In this document: in pieces, positions 1-9,519 of the stretch
How positions within the stretch are numbered: the stretch's first letter is position 1
Layout: every line of letters begins with the position of its first letter
Origin: Pasteurellaceae bacterium Pebbles2
Lineage (GTDB): Bacteria > Pseudomonadota > Gammaproteobacteria > Enterobacterales > Pasteurellaceae
Length of the DNA: 64,000 nt
Reading direction: 5' to 3'
Assembly: GCA_023101505.1 (NCBI GenBank)
Contig: LVZA01000001.1
Coordinates: forward strand, 1,364,001-1,428,000
Position numbers and translations under genes: made by a program
Notes under the pieces: model-generated
Database searches by the model: none
What the model saw: only the letters and a program-made list of their open reading frames with translations
Told to the model about the DNA's origin: nothing

Positions 1-734
1 TCGTTGGCGAAGTTGAGCTGAATGAGCGGTCGTCCGATACGGAAAGCAAATACGCTGGTAATCAGTACGTAAATAAATACTAAGAACACCATTGCGTGTG
101 GAATAGTTACTGATCCGACGGTCATCGGCCCGGCTAAATTCCACAAAATTTGGGTAAATGCCACAATGGATACCACCGAAGAAATCACGCCAGTGGAGAA
201 ACTGAGTGATGAACCGACATAAGATTGAATGTCTTGTTGAATACGTTGATCGGGGTTATCTAATTGATTATAAATATATTGTGTTTTGTAATAGGCTTGA
301 TTTTGTAGCCATTTTTCCACCATTTGTTCATTTAACCAAGTGCGCCATTGAATAGTGAAACGTTGGGTGATGTAGTAGCTGAACAACACGTTGGCAATGT
401 GAATGCCCGCCAGCACGGAAAACACCACCATTTGAATCCAAAACACGCTTTCGTTCATTGCCTGCAAGGCATCATACATCGCTTTATACCATTCGGAAAA
501 GAGAATGTCTAAACGCACGGAAAGCAAATTGAAAAATACAATTACCACAAAATAACCCATTGGTTTTAGGCTGCGTTTCGGGGAAATGTAGCCTGCGGTT
601 AATTGCCAAAATTGACGAGCCCAATGAGTGGTTTTCACTAAAATCCACACGGCAAGGCTAAATAACACCGCGGTGATACTCATTGCTTGCCCAATCCAAA
701 GGAGAGAATTGATCAATTCTTGACTGTAATTCAT
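1..734 (-). CDS. ABC transporter, YddA/SbmA-type membrane domain (3' end outside window)
   Basis: The first 244 residues of a leftward gene are visible, from an ATG at 734; the rest lies beyond the window. The translation begins MNYSQELINSLLW, has several hydrophobic segments, and carries the NPDQRIQQDI motif typical of the ABC_membrane_2 (SbmA/BacA and YddA) family. YddA-like members continue into a C-terminal ATPase, which cannot be checked here. Family members move peptides or cofactors across the inner membrane; the substrate is unknown. It is divergent from the YidE-type transporter. The family call is firm; full-length function is inferred. Confidence 0.8.
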   Translation of the reverse strand, partial: MNYSQELINSLLWIGQAMSITAVLFSLAVWILVKTTHWARQFWQLTAGYISPKRSLKPMGYFVVIVFFNLLSVRLDILFSEWYKAMYDALQAMNESVFWIQMVVFSVLAGIHIANVLFSYYITQRFTIQWRTWLNEQMVEKWLQNQAYYKTQYIYNQLDNPDQRIQQDIQSYVGSSLSFSTGVISSVVSIVAFTQILWNLAGPMTVGSVTIPHAMVFLVFIYVLITSVFAFRIGRPLIQLNFAN

Positions 735-813
735 AGGTTTTTGCTAAATGTAAATAAGGTGTAAAAAATAATGCGTTATTTTTTAGCAAATGCGTAAATT
801 AAGCAAGGAAAAA

Positions 814-829
814 TGTGATAAATGTCAAA
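814..829 (+). promoter_or_regulatory. Candidate CRP site upstream of yidE
   Basis: TGTGA-N6-TCAAA matches the CRP consensus TGTGA-N6-TCACA at 9 of 10 half-site bases. A good -10 box TATAAT lies at 869-874, which would place the CRP centre near -60, a class I position. The site could equally serve the divergent ABC gene. Assigned by eye only. Confidence 0.5.
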
Positions 830-868
830 CTTTCTTGTTTTGCCTATTCCCTGTAAAAATGCTTGCTT

Positions 869-874
869 TATAAT
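869..874 (+). promoter_or_regulatory. -10 box of the yidE promoter
   Basis: A perfect TATAAT lies 41 bases ahead of the yidE start codon. The matching -35 region is weak, consistent with dependence on the upstream CRP-like site. Confidence 0.45.
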
Positions 875-914
875 CATAGCTAGTTAATTTTTATCAATTT
901 ATCTAGGGGGCAGT

Positions 915-2570
915 ATGTCTGAAATAGCCATAACGATCAGCCTGCTTTCACTGGTGGCAGTGATAGGCTTGTGGATCGGGCATTGGAAAATAAGGGGCGT
1001 GGGTCTTGGCATTGGCGGTGTGCTATTTGGCGGGATCTTGGTGTCGCATTTTACAAATTTAAACGGCTTAACGCTTGATGCGCACACACTACATTTTGTG
1101 CAAGAATTTGGTTTAATTTTGTTCGTTTACACCATTGGTATTCAAGTTGGGCCGGGTTTCTTTGCGTCATTGCGTGAGTCAGGCTTAAAACTGAATGCCT
1201 TTGCTGCCTTAATTGTGTTAATTGGTTCGTTAATGGTGGTGTTGATTTACCATTTTGGCAACGTGCCTTTAGATGTGATTTTGGGGATTTATTCAGGTGC
1301 TGTAACTAACACGCCGTCGCTTGGGGCTGGGCAACAAATTTTAGCTGAATTAGGAATGACAAACAGCACAGAAACAATGGGTATGTCTTATGCGGTGGCA
1401 TATCCGTTCGGGATTTGTGGTATTTTGCTAAGTATGTGGCTGGTGCGTTTGTTTTTCCGTGTTAAAGTCGATGAAGAAGCGGCGAGCTTTAATAAAGAAA
1501 GCGGCAAAGACAAAGATGTGCTGCAAAAAATTAATGTGCGAGTTACCAATCCGAATTTGCACGGCTTGGACTTAAAAGAAATCCCAGGCTTTGAAACGCA
1601 CGATGTGATTTGCACTCGCTTAAAACGTGGCGAAAGCATTTGCGTACCAAAAGGAGACACTGAAATTCAGATCGATGATTTACTTCACCTTGTGGGCGAC
1701 AGCCAAGCGCTGAAAAAAGTGCAATTAATTATGGGTGAACAAGTTGATGTTGAGCCAGCAATGATCAAGGGTAATTTGCACTCACAACGAGTAGTCATTA
1801 CCAATGAAAAAGTGTTGGGCAAAAGCATTCGCTCTTTGGCGTTTCATCAAAAATACGGTGTGGTGATTTCACGCTTAAATCGTTCAGGGGTGGAACTTAT
1901 TCCAACAGCAAATAGCACCTTGCAATTTGGCGACGTGGTGCATATTGTGGGTAGCGCAGACATTATTGACAAAGTCATCACCGAATTGGGAAATGTGCAA
2001 TCAAAATTGCAACAAGTGCAAATGCTCCCTGTGTTTATCGGGATTGGCTTGGGCGTGCTGCTTGGCTCAATTCCGTTTAATATCCCAGGCTTCCCAGTGG
2101 CATTAAAATTAGGTTTAGCAGGTGGTCCATTGGTGGTGGCGTTAATCTTGGCAAGAATTGGCTCTGTGGGCAAACTCTATTGGTTTATGCCGCCGAGTGC
2201 AAACCTTGCCTTGCGAGAAATCGGCATCGTGTTGTTCCTTTCTGTAGTGGGCTTGAAATCAGGCGGAAACTTCGTCGATACACTGGTCAACGGTAGCGGT
2301 TTAGAATGGATGGGTTATGGTATTTTAATCACTTTTGTGCCATTAATGACCGTGGGGATCATCGGGCGACTTTATGCCAAATTGAATTATCTCACGCTCT
2401 GCGGTTTATTAGCTGGCTCAATGACAGATCCACCAGCGTTAGCTTTTGCCAATGCGATTAAAGAAGATAACGGCGCTTCACCTTTGGCATATGCCACCGT
2501 GTATCCGCTCACAATGTTTTTGCGCATAATTTCACCGCAGTTATTGGCGATCTTGCTCTGGACATTATAA
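915..2570 (+). CDS. yidE: YidE/AspT-family transporter with two TrkA-C domains
   Basis: A 551-residue inner membrane protein with the family's layout: about five N-terminal membrane segments (residues 1-185), two cytoplasmic RCK_C/TrkA-C domains (about 195-370), then about five or six more segments to the C terminus. The two membrane halves carry the duplicated signature [12 protein letters not shown] near residue 136 and [12 protein letters not shown] near 505. It belongs to the aspartate:alanine exchanger superfamily; the substrate of the YidE branch is not established. The ATG is preceded by a purine-rich AGGGGGC. It has its own CRP-like promoter and its own terminator, so it is probably monocistronic. 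Confidence 0.9.
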   Translation: MSEIAITISLLSLVAVIGLWIGHWKIRGVGLGIGGVLFGGILVSHFTNLNGLTLDAHTLHFVQEFGLILFVYTIGIQVGPGFFASLRESGLKLNAFAALIVLIGSLMVVLIYHFGNVPLDVILGIYSGAVTNTPSLGAGQQILAELGMTNSTETMGMSYAVAYPFGICGILLSMWLVRLFFRVKVDEEAASFNKESGKDKDVLQKINVRVTNPNLHGLDLKEIPGFETHDVICTRLKRGESICVPKGDTEIQIDDLLHLVGDSQALKKVQLIMGEQVDVEPAMIKGNLHSQRVVITNEKVLGKSIRSLAFHQKYGVVISRLNRSGVELIPTANSTLQFGDVVHIVGSADIIDKVITELGNVQSKLQQVQMLPVFIGIGLGVLLGSIPFNIPGFPVALKLGLAGGPLVVALILARIGSVGKLYWFMPPSANLALREIGIVLFLSVVGLKSGGNFVDTLVNGSGLEWMGYGILITFVPLMTVGIIGRLYAKLNYLTLCGLLAGSMTDPPALAFANAIKEDNGASPLAYATVYPLTMFLRIISPQLLAILLWTL

Positions 2571-2597
2571 ATTTATCAACTAAATCAAGCAAAATGC

Positions 2598-2631
2598 AGA
2601 CACCGTACCGAAAAGTGCGGTGTCTTTTTTT
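2598..2631 (+). terminator. Terminator after yidE, containing an uptake signal
   Basis: An 8-bp perfect stem, AGACACCG with CGGTGTCT, is followed by seven Ts. The 3' arm includes an uptake signal (AAGTGCGGT) at 2613-2621. Confidence 0.85.
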
Positions 2632-2772
2632 ATTGTTTTTAGTCTTGGCGATGTTTCCTTTTCAACTGGTCGGAACAGAGTTTAATTTAAACAAAATTAT
2701 TGCTCCATTGGGTTTAGTTCATTAGAATTCAGGGCGAATTTATCTTTTTACTCAAATATTCTAGGAAAACCA

Positions 2773-4128
2773 ATGAAAAACCTTTTCACAAAAACATTAC
2801 TTTCTTCTGCGTTAATCGCAGCTGCAGGCGCAGCAAACGCCGCTGCATTCCAATTAGCTGAAGTATCAACTTCAGGTCTTGGTCGTGCATATGCTGGTGA
2901 AGCTGCTATCGCTGACAATGCAGGTGTTGTTGCAACTAACCCTGCATTAATGAGCTTGTTCACACGCCCAGAACTTTCTGTGGGTGCGATTTATGTTGAC
3001 CCGAACATTGATGTTGATGCGACAACATTATATGGCACGCCGTTGGCAACAAAAACAGAAGGAAAAGATATTGCAAAAGGTGCTGCTGTACCAAATTTAT
3101 ATCTCGTTTATCCAATTAACGATAAATTTGCATTAGGTGGTGGTTTAAATGTGAACTACGGTTTAGCGACCGACTACAAAGATGATTTTAAAGCTGGTTT
3201 TATCGCAGGTAAAACGGATTTAACCGCATTAAACTTCAACTTAAGTGGTTCATATAAAATCTTAGATAACCTTTCATTTGGTTTAGGCTTCAACGCAGTT
3301 CACGCTGATGCAACTTTAGAGCGTCGTGTGGGTATGGCTGGCGTTGGTGCTGCAGCTCGTTATAAATTAGCAGCGCAACAATATGCAGAAGCAGGTATGC
3401 TTCCTCAAGCACAAGGTGCGGCAGCATTGGCAGCACAAGCAGCAACTATTTCACCAACTGCTTTATTACGCAAAATTGAAGGCGATCAATGGGGCTTCGG
3501 TTGGAATGCAGGTTTAATGTATCAATTAAATGAACGTAACCGCTTTGGTCTTGCTTACCACTCAAAAGTAGATATTGATTTCAAAGGTCAATATAGTGAT
3601 GCAGGCGCAGCTGCTTTAGGCGCATTAGCACAAGGTAACCAACCAGGTGAATTAACTTTACCATTACCTGCTTACTGGGAATTCTCTGGCTTCCACCAAG
3701 TAACAGACAAATTTGCATTCCACTACAGCTGGAAATACACCGAATGGTCTAAATTCCAAAAATTAACAGCGACAGGTAAAACTGGCAATGTATTATTCAG
3801 TAAAGATGAGAAATTCCGTAATAGCTCACGTTTAGCTTTAGGTGCGACTTATAATGTCAACGACGCATTAACTGTGCGTGCGGGTATTGCTTATGATGAA
3901 ACCGCTGCAAACGATCATCACTCAATCTCTATTCCAGACACAGATCGTGTATGGTACAGCGCAGGTGCAACCTACCGCTTCACGCCAGATCTTTCAGTTG
4001 ATGTTGGTTTCGCTCACTTACGTGGTGCAAACAACAGCTTCGTAGAAAAAGAAGCTGGTATTGCAACACAAGTGAAAACTAAAGCAACTGCTAACCTTTA
4101 CGGTTTGAATTTAAACTACCGTTTCTAA
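2773..4128 (+). CDS. fadL: Outer membrane long-chain fatty acid transporter (FadL / OmpP1)
   Basis: 451 residues. A signal peptide of about 23 residues ends at ANA-AAF; the mature protein starts AFQLAEVSTSGLGRAYAG, the conserved N-terminal plug of FadL proteins, and includes the NPA motif (VVATNPALMS). The remainder alternates in beta-strand fashion and ends in an aromatic residue (NYRF), as expected of a barrel folded by Bam. FadL porins take up long-chain fatty acids and other hydrophobic molecules through a lateral opening; the Haemophilus homologue is OmpP1. The segment near residues 190-230 is unusually alanine- and glutamine-rich and probably forms an exposed loop. Start supported by AGGAAA. 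Confidence 0.95.
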   Translation: MKNLFTKTLLSSALIAAAGAANAAAFQLAEVSTSGLGRAYAGEAAIADNAGVVATNPALMSLFTRPELSVGAIYVDPNIDVDATTLYGTPLATKTEGKDIAKGAAVPNLYLVYPINDKFALGGGLNVNYGLATDYKDDFKAGFIAGKTDLTALNFNLSGSYKILDNLSFGLGFNAVHADATLERRVGMAGVGAAARYKLAAQQYAEAGMLPQAQGAAALAAQAATISPTALLRKIEGDQWGFGWNAGLMYQLNERNRFGLAYHSKVDIDFKGQYSDAGAAALGALAQGNQPGELTLPLPAYWEFSGFHQVTDKFAFHYSWKYTEWSKFQKLTATGKTGNVLFSKDEKFRNSSRLALGATYNVNDALTVRAGIAYDETAANDHHSISIPDTDRVWYSAGATYRFTPDLSVDVGFAHLRGANNSFVEKEAGIATQVKTKATANLYGLNLNYRF

Positions 4129-4147
4129 TTTATTTCACTTATAATCG

Positions 4148-4172
4148 GGCGTATATTTTATACGCCTTTTTT
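4148..4172 (+). terminator. Terminator after fadL
   Basis: GGCGTATA pairs perfectly with TATACGCC around a 3-base loop, followed by six Ts. The T-run ends only about 7 bases ahead of the ogt start codon. Confidence 0.9.
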
Positions 4173-4179
4173 ATTGCTA

Positions 4180-4716
4180 ATGACGATTTACTACCGCTAT
4201 TACGCCTCGCCAGTCGGCAGATTATTGATGCTGGCAGAAAATAATCAACTTACCAATTTAGATTTTGAAGTTGAACAAATTGCGCCCAATCCCAAATGGA
4301 CTTTAAACCCAGATTTGCCAATTTTTCAGCAAATTTGCACCGCACTTGAGCGTTATTTTCAGGGCGAAACCGAAACTTTTGCCGACATTCCCCTTGCGCC
4401 GAAAGGCACGCCATTTCAGCAAGCTATTTGGCAGGCATTACGCCAAATTCCTTATGGCGAAACTGCAACTTATGGCGGATTAGCGCAATTAATTAACAAT
4501 CCAAAAGCAGTTCGAGCTGTGGGCGGTGCGGTTGGGCGTAATCCGATTAGCATTATTATTCCTTGTCATCGTATTTTAGGCAAAGATCGCCAACTCACAG
4601 GCTTTGGCGGTGGCTTGCCAGTGAAACGCCATTTATTAGATTTAGAGCAAATTGCTTATGTGAATAAAGGCGTGGAATTCGTCAAACAAAAATTACTAAA
4701 AAAATACAAAATTTAG
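4180..4716 (+). CDS. ogt: Methylated-DNA--[protein]-cysteine S-methyltransferase
   Basis: 178 residues from the ATG at 4180; a TTG two codons earlier is less likely. Ogt repairs O6-alkylguanine in a suicide reaction by moving the alkyl group to its own cysteine. The active-site motif IIIPCHRI places this at Cys129, and the DNA-binding helix has the RAVGGAVG sequence preceding it. The fadL terminator ends just upstream and no clear ribosome site is visible, so expression may rely on readthrough or a weak local promoter. The C terminus is lysine-rich. mutH follows after 20 bases holding an uptake signal. Confidence 0.93.
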   Translation: MTIYYRYYASPVGRLLMLAENNQLTNLDFEVEQIAPNPKWTLNPDLPIFQQICTALERYFQGETETFADIPLAPKGTPFQQAIWQALRQIPYGETATYGGLAQLINNPKAVRAVGGAVGRNPISIIIPCHRILGKDRQLTGFGGGLPVKRHLLDLEQIAYVNKGVEFVKQKLLKKYKI

Positions 4717-4736
4717 ACCGCACTTTTGAGAAAAAT

Positions 4737-5408
4737 ATGCTCCAAACGCCAAAAACTGAACAAGAATTATTGCACCGAGCGCAAAGCATTGCAGGCTTAA
4801 CCTTTGCTGAACTCGCACAAGAGTTGGACATCGCCGTGCCGCCTGATTTAAAGCGAGATAAAGGCTGGGTGGGGCAGTTGATCGAAACCGCCCTTGGCGC
4901 AAAAGCAGGTAGCAAGCCCGAGCAAGATTTTGCCCACCTTGGCATTGAGCTAAAAACCATTCCCATTAATGCACAAGGCTATCCGCTAGAAACCACTTTT
5001 GTTAGCCTTGCGCCCTTAATTCAAAATTCGGGCGTAGATTGGCAAAATTCTCACGTAAAACACAAGCTCAGCAAGGTGCTGTGGATACCCGTGCAGGGTG
5101 AACGCCAAATTCCTTTGGCAGAACGTTATATTGGCAGCCCAATTTTATGGCAACCCAACGCTGAACAAGAACAAAAACTGCAGTGCGATTGGGAAGAATT
5201 AATGGATTACATCGTGCTGGGCAAAGTCGCCCAAATTAATGCAACAATCGGCGAAGTAATGCAACTCCGCCCAAAAGGAGCGAACAGTAAATCACTCACC
5301 AAAGGCATCGGCAAAAATGGTGAAATTATCGACACACTTCCGCTCGGCTTTTATTTACGAAAGCCATTCACCGCTGAAATTTTGCAAAATTTTTTACAAG
5401 CTGAGTAA
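4737..5408 (+). CDS. mutH: DNA mismatch repair endonuclease MutH
   Basis: 223 residues, matching the usual length. MutH nicks the unmethylated strand at hemimethylated GATC sites after activation by MutS and MutL. The catalytic D-x6-E-x-K signature is present in [11 protein letters not shown] as Asp64, Glu71 and Lys73. It follows ogt closely in the same direction, giving a small DNA-repair pair. ygdQ follows, the same mutH-ygdQ order as in E. coli. Its presence implies Dam methylation in this organism. Confidence 0.95.
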   Translation: MLQTPKTEQELLHRAQSIAGLTFAELAQELDIAVPPDLKRDKGWVGQLIETALGAKAGSKPEQDFAHLGIELKTIPINAQGYPLETTFVSLAPLIQNSGVDWQNSHVKHKLSKVLWIPVQGERQIPLAERYIGSPILWQPNAEQEQKLQCDWEELMDYIVLGKVAQINATIGEVMQLRPKGANSKSLTKGIGKNGEIIDTLPLGFYLRKPFTAEILQNFLQAE

Positions 5409-5479
5409 ATAAACTTTGCATTTTTAATGTAATTGTATAAAATTTGCGCTTTACTTTATTCTATCTTTAAGGAAACTTT

Positions 5480-6199
5480 ATGTTTGAATGGATTGCCAAC
5501 CCCGAAGCGTGGGTTGCGTTATTAACCTTAACCGCACTTGAAATCGTGTTGGGCGTTGATAATATTATCTTTATTAGTATTTTGGTGAGCCGCTTACCAG
5601 AAAAACAACGCCAATCTGCACGCATCATCGGCTTAAGCCTTGCAATGGGAACACGAATTTTGCTATTGCTTTCCCTTGCGTGGATTATGCGTTTAACCGA
5701 ACCAATGTTCAGCGTACTTGGACAAGAAATTTCAGGACGAGATCTTATTTTGCTACTCGGTGGTTTGTTCCTTGTGGCGAAAAGTACCCACGAAATTCAT
5801 AACGAAATGACGCCTGCTGAAGGCGATGAAGCGATTATCAACAAGCAAAGTAACTATATTTTTACTTTAGTACAAATTGCGTTATTAGATATTGTGTTCT
5901 CGCTAGATTCTGTGATCACCGCCGTTGGTATGGCTGACAACATCGAAGTTATGATTATTGCGATTATGATCGCTGTAGGCGTAATGATGTTGGCGGCAAA
6001 ATCTATCGGTGATTTTGTAGATAGCCACCCAACCTTAAAAATCCTTGCGCTTTCATTCTTAATTATGATCGGTGTAATGCTCATCGCTGAAAGCCTAGAT
6101 TTCCATATTCCAAAAGGCTACATCTACTTCGCAATGGCATTCTCTGTGGTGGTTGAGATGATTAACATCAAAATGCGCACCCGCTTAATGAAAAAATAA
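5480..6199 (+). CDS. ygdQ: TerC-family inner membrane protein YgdQ
   Basis: 239 residues with about seven membrane segments. It carries the TerC-family acidic membrane motifs ALEIVLGVDNIIFISI near residue 20 and ALLDIVFSLDSVITAVGM near 135. TerC relatives are implicated in metal (manganese) export and metalation; the role of the short YgdQ branch is not firmly established. The position next to mutH matches E. coli, which supports the name. AAGGAA precedes the ATG and a strong terminator follows. Confidence 0.9.
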   Translation: MFEWIANPEAWVALLTLTALEIVLGVDNIIFISILVSRLPEKQRQSARIIGLSLAMGTRILLLLSLAWIMRLTEPMFSVLGQEISGRDLILLLGGLFLVAKSTHEIHNEMTPAEGDEAIINKQSNYIFTLVQIALLDIVFSLDSVITAVGMADNIEVMIIAIMIAVGVMMLAAKSIGDFVDSHPTLKILALSFLIMIGVMLIAESLDFHIPKGYIYFAMAFSVVVEMINIKMRTRLMKK

Positions 6200-6230
6200 C
6201 GACACAGTAGATAAACCCACTCAAATAAAA

Positions 6231-6257
6231 AGTCCCGAAAAATCGGGACTTTTTTTA
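6231..6257 (+). terminator. Terminator after ygdQ
   Basis: AGTCCCGA pairs with TCGGGACT across a short A-rich loop, followed by seven Ts. An uptake signal (ACCGCACTT) begins immediately after the T-run. Confidence 0.9.
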
Positions 6258-6304
6258 CCGCACTTTTAGCGGATTAACATTTCATTCGTTCTTAATTAAC
6301 TACA

Positions 6305-7756
6305 TTAACTACGCTTCATCGCTTCGGCAATCAATTCAGCTTCAGGGCCGAGAATGACTTGTAAACCGTTGTCGCCGATTTTGACATTGCCTTTTGAGCC
6401 TAGGGTTTTGAGTTTTTGCTCATCGACTAAGCTCATATCTTGCACGGTTAAACGTAAGCGAGTGATGCAAGCATCAATATGGTTTAGGTTTTGTTTGCCA
6501 CCTAATGCAGCTAAAAATGCGGTGGCTTGCTCATCACGATTACCGTTTTGTGCCACTTGCTCAACGGCTTCTTCGTCTTCACGACCAGGTGTTTTAAGGT
6601 TGAACATTTTGATCACCGCACGGAATAGCACATAGTAAATGCCTGCAAAAACAAGACCTTGCACGATAAGCATATACCAATTTACCGCTAATGGATTGCG
6701 TGAAGAAAGCACCATATCCACTAAACCTGCACTAAAGCCAAAGCCTGCGATCCATTGCATTGTGGCGGCAATATAAACTGAAACTGCGGTTAAAAGTGCG
6801 TGAATAACATAAAGCACAGGTGCGACGAACATAAAGGAAAATTCGAGTGGTTCGGTGATACCTGTGAAGAATGAAGCTAATGCAGCGGCAAACATAATTG
6901 ATGCGACTTGCACTTTTTTCGCTGGTTTTGCACTGTGGTAAATAGCGAGTGCTGCGGCTGGTAAACTGAACATCATTACAGGGAAGAAGCCCGCTTGATA
7001 CATACCAGTTACCCCCACAACAGCTTTACCTTCCGCAATCGCTTTTGCGCCTGCAAGGAAGTTTGGAATGTCGTTGATGCCTGCCACGTCAAACCAGAAC
7101 ACAGAGTTTAAGGCGTGGTGTAAGCCCACTGGAATTAATAAACGGTTGAAGAATGCGTAAATACCTGCACCTGCAGCGCCCATATCTTTGATTGATTCAC
7201 CGAATGACACCAAGCCACCGAAGATCATCGGCCAGACGTAAAGTAATACGAAAGAAACGATGATCATCACCAAAGACACCACAATCGGCACTAAACGTTT
7301 ACCGCTGAAAAAGGCGAGTGCTTTTGGTAATTCCACTTGATGAAAACGATTGTAGAGTTCAGCAGAAAGGACACCGACCAAAATTCCGGTAAATTGGTTG
7401 TTGATTTTGCCGAATGCAGCTGGCACTTGCTCAACGCCAATACCCTCAAGTTGTGCGACCGCACCTGGTGAAAGCAAGGTTGTTACCACTAAGTAGCCGA
7501 CTAAACCTGAAAGTGCTGCTGAGCCGTGTTTATCTTTTGACATTCCAAATGCTACACCAAGTGCGAATAAAATTGGCATTTGGTCGATGATTGCACCGCC
7601 CGATTTAATTAATAACGCCGCTAATTGGCTATTCGCTCCCCAGCCGTCGGGGTCGATCCAATAACCAATCCCCATTAATAATGCCGCTGCTGGCAAGGCT
7701 GCCACAGGCACCATTAACGCACGCCCAATTTTTTGCAGATAATTAAGAACACTCAT
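6305..7756 (-). CDS. nagE: PTS permease IICB, N-acetylglucosamine (NagE) type
   Basis: 483 residues: an N-terminal IIC membrane domain (about 1-375) and a C-terminal IIB domain (about 405-483) with the phosphocysteine motif DACITRLRL. Features such as LLIPVGLHHALN and FNLKTPGRED are closer to NagE than to PtsG as I know them. It imports and phosphorylates an amino sugar or hexose with phosphate from HPr and a separate IIA. Unlike E. coli NagE (about 650 residues) there is no fused IIA domain, so a Crr-type IIA must act in trans. AAGGAG precedes the ATG and a CRP site lies about 100 bases upstream, fitting catabolite control. Glucose as substrate is possible. Confidence 0.8.
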   Translation of the reverse strand: MSVLNYLQKIGRALMVPVAALPAAALLMGIGYWIDPDGWGANSQLAALLIKSGGAIIDQMPILFALGVAFGMSKDKHGSAALSGLVGYLVVTTLLSPGAVAQLEGIGVEQVPAAFGKINNQFTGILVGVLSAELYNRFHQVELPKALAFFSGKRLVPIVVSLVMIIVSFVLLYVWPMIFGGLVSFGESIKDMGAAGAGIYAFFNRLLIPVGLHHALNSVFWFDVAGINDIPNFLAGAKAIAEGKAVVGVTGMYQAGFFPVMMFSLPAAALAIYHSAKPAKKVQVASIMFAAALASFFTGITEPLEFSFMFVAPVLYVIHALLTAVSVYIAATMQWIAGFGFSAGLVDMVLSSRNPLAVNWYMLIVQGLVFAGIYYVLFRAVIKMFNLKTPGREDEEAVEQVAQNGNRDEQATAFLAALGGKQNLNHIDACITRLRLTVQDMSLVDEQKLKTLGSKGNVKIGDNGLQVILGPEAELIAEAMKRS

Positions 7757-7845
7757 AGAAAACTCCTTAGTTGTTACTTATAGTTTGAAGTTTTAATTTT
7801 TCTTTTATTTGGATTTGGAAATTTTACGCCAAAATAAAACAAAAA

Positions 7846-7865
7846 AATGTGATCGTTGTCACGGG
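7846..7865 (-). promoter_or_regulatory. CRP-binding site upstream of the nagE-like PTS gene
   Basis: TGTGA-N6-TCACG at 7848-7863 matches the CRP consensus at 9 of 10 half-site bases and is embedded in an A-rich flank. The only promoter it sensibly serves is the leftward PTS gene starting at 7756. Confidence 0.7.
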
Positions 7866-7875
7866 AATAAAAAAA

Positions 7876-7951
7876 TCCCCGAAAAATACGCTGTTCCAAC
7901 GCCTAAAGCAGGCGGATTTATTGGGAAAACGTAAAAATCGAGGATTTTTTC
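7876..7951. terminator. Possible terminator of the serB-yajQ transcript
   Basis: AATCCCCGA near 7877 and TCGAGGATT near 7940 can pair with one mismatch, enclosing a GC-rich middle, and the leftward arm runs into Ts. An uptake signal follows at 7952-7961. The pairing is imperfect and the loop long, so the call is tentative. Confidence 0.4.
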
Positions 7952-7979
7952 ACCGCACTTTGGGCGATGTTATGCCATC

Positions 7980-8471
7980 TTAGTCACGGAAATTGTTAAA
8001 TTGGAACGGCTGACCAAGATCTGCACCTTTCACTAATTGGATTACGCCTTGCAAATCATCTCGTGATTTGCCTGTTACACGCACTTGCTCACCTTGAATT
8101 TGGGTTTGTACCTTGGCTTTGCTGTCTTTAATCAACTTGGTGATTTTTTTCGCCATTTCGGTTTCAATCCCTTGTTTTAGCTTAATTTCTTTGGAATATA
8201 ATTTGCCGTGATGTTCGCTGCTGCTTGGCACATCTAAGGACGTGCTTTCAATGCCACGTTTCACGCAAGAGCCGATTAAAATCTCAAGTAATTGTTCTAA
8301 TTGGAAATCTGATTCTGAGGTAATTTTGATGCTTTCGTTTTTTTCGTTAAGTTCGATCACCGTTTCCACGCCACGAAAATCATAACGAGTGCTTAAAACA
8401 CGGTTAGCATTTTCCACCGCATTGCGGACTTCGTGCATTGTGAGTTCAGATACAATATCAAATGAAGGCAT
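7980..8471 (-). CDS. yajQ: YajQ-family nucleotide-binding protein
   Basis: 163 residues, the normal family length, beginning [19 protein letters not shown]. YajQ proteins fold as two ferredoxin-like domains; some members bind cyclic di-GMP and others bind tRNA or nucleotides, so the cellular role here is open. The conserved YDFRGVE and the [18 protein letters not shown] region near the C terminus are present. GGAGAG sits ahead of the ATG. It lies 18 bases after serB and probably shares its transcript. Confidence 0.93.
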   Translation of the reverse strand: MPSFDIVSELTMHEVRNAVENANRVLSTRYDFRGVETVIELNEKNESIKITSESDFQLEQLLEILIGSCVKRGIESTSLDVPSSSEHHGKLYSKEIKLKQGIETEMAKKITKLIKDSKAKVQTQIQGEQVRVTGKSRDDLQGVIQLVKGADLGQPFQFNNFRD

Positions 8472-8489
8472 TTTTCTCTCCTTAAATAA

Positions 8490-9428
8490 TTAAATTTGTT
8501 GAATTTTATCGTTGGCACTGAGCAAACACAGCAAGCCAGTTAAGTCGGCAAAGTTTACCACAACTTGAGCTTGTTGTTGCACTTTTGGTTTGGCGTGGAA
8601 CGCAGCCCCCAAATTTGCCACCGCCATCATCGCTAAATCGTTTGCACCGTCGCCAATGGCAACCGTATTTTGTGCAGCAATGCCGAATTCTTGTGCCAAT
8701 CGCAAGAGCGTGTCGGCTTTATATTGTGCGTGGACAATATCGCCTTTTAATTCGCCAGTAAGAACATCATTTTCGATCACAAATTGGTTCGAAACGGCGG
8801 CGTCTAAATGCAAGGTTTCTTTTAAATGATCGGCGAAATAAGTAAATCCACCTGAGGCAATGGCGGTTTTCCAGCCGTATTTTTTCAGCTCAATTAAGGT
8901 TTCTTCTAAGCCTTCCATTAATGGAAGATTGGCTCGAACGTCGCTTAAAATGCTTTCTGGCGCACCTTTTAATGTACCCACTCGGCGACGTAAACTTTGC
9001 TCAAAATCTAATTCACCACGCATTGCCGCAGCGGTAATCGCCGACACTTCATCACCTGTGCCTGCCAGTTTGGCAATTTCATCGATACATTCAATTTTAA
9101 TCGCCGTGCTGTCCATATCCATTACCAACAAACCTGCTTGACTTAAGCGTGCATCAAAGTTGATTACGGCGGCATCTAAACCTAATTGATGTGCTTGAGC
9201 GATGAACTCAGGGCGAAATTCGCCAGCGAATAACAGCACCACGTTATCTAACATTTCCCAGCAGGAAAAAAGTTGAAAATTAACACCGCACTTTTGTTGA
9301 AATGCCTGTAATTTGGCAAGATTTAACTCCGTGCCGAATAAAATTGAATAGCCTTGTTGCTTTTCCACTGGGCTTTCAGGCAAAAGTGCGTTGTGAAATT
9401 GGCGATATTTTTCAAGAATAGTTTGCAT
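8490..9428 (-). CDS. serB: Phosphoserine phosphatase
   Basis: 312 residues. SerB carries out the last step of serine synthesis, phosphoserine to serine. The HAD nucleophile motif DMDST is at residues 104-108 with Asp104 as the likely nucleophile, motif II Ser is in AIASGGFTYF, and motif III is IGDGANDLAMM. About 95 N-terminal residues precede the HAD domain, as in enteric SerB. Divergent from the ytjB-like gene, an arrangement shared with E. coli. An uptake signal lies inside the coding sequence near 9289. Confidence 0.95.
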   Translation of the reverse strand: MQTILEKYRQFHNALLPESPVEKQQGYSILFGTELNLAKLQAFQQKCGVNFQLFSCWEMLDNVVLLFAGEFRPEFIAQAHQLGLDAAVINFDARLSQAGLLVMDMDSTAIKIECIDEIAKLAGTGDEVSAITAAAMRGELDFEQSLRRRVGTLKGAPESILSDVRANLPLMEGLEETLIELKKYGWKTAIASGGFTYFADHLKETLHLDAAVSNQFVIENDVLTGELKGDIVHAQYKADTLLRLAQEFGIAAQNTVAIGDGANDLAMMAVANLGAAFHAKPKVQQQAQVVVNFADLTGLLCLLSANDKIQQI

Positions 9429-9519
9429 AAGAAATCCTGTTATTTTTTTGTTGTAATGTTACAATCATAGCTTATTTTCAAATGTTTGGGAAAACAACTT
9501 GCAAGTCATTAAAGAAAAA

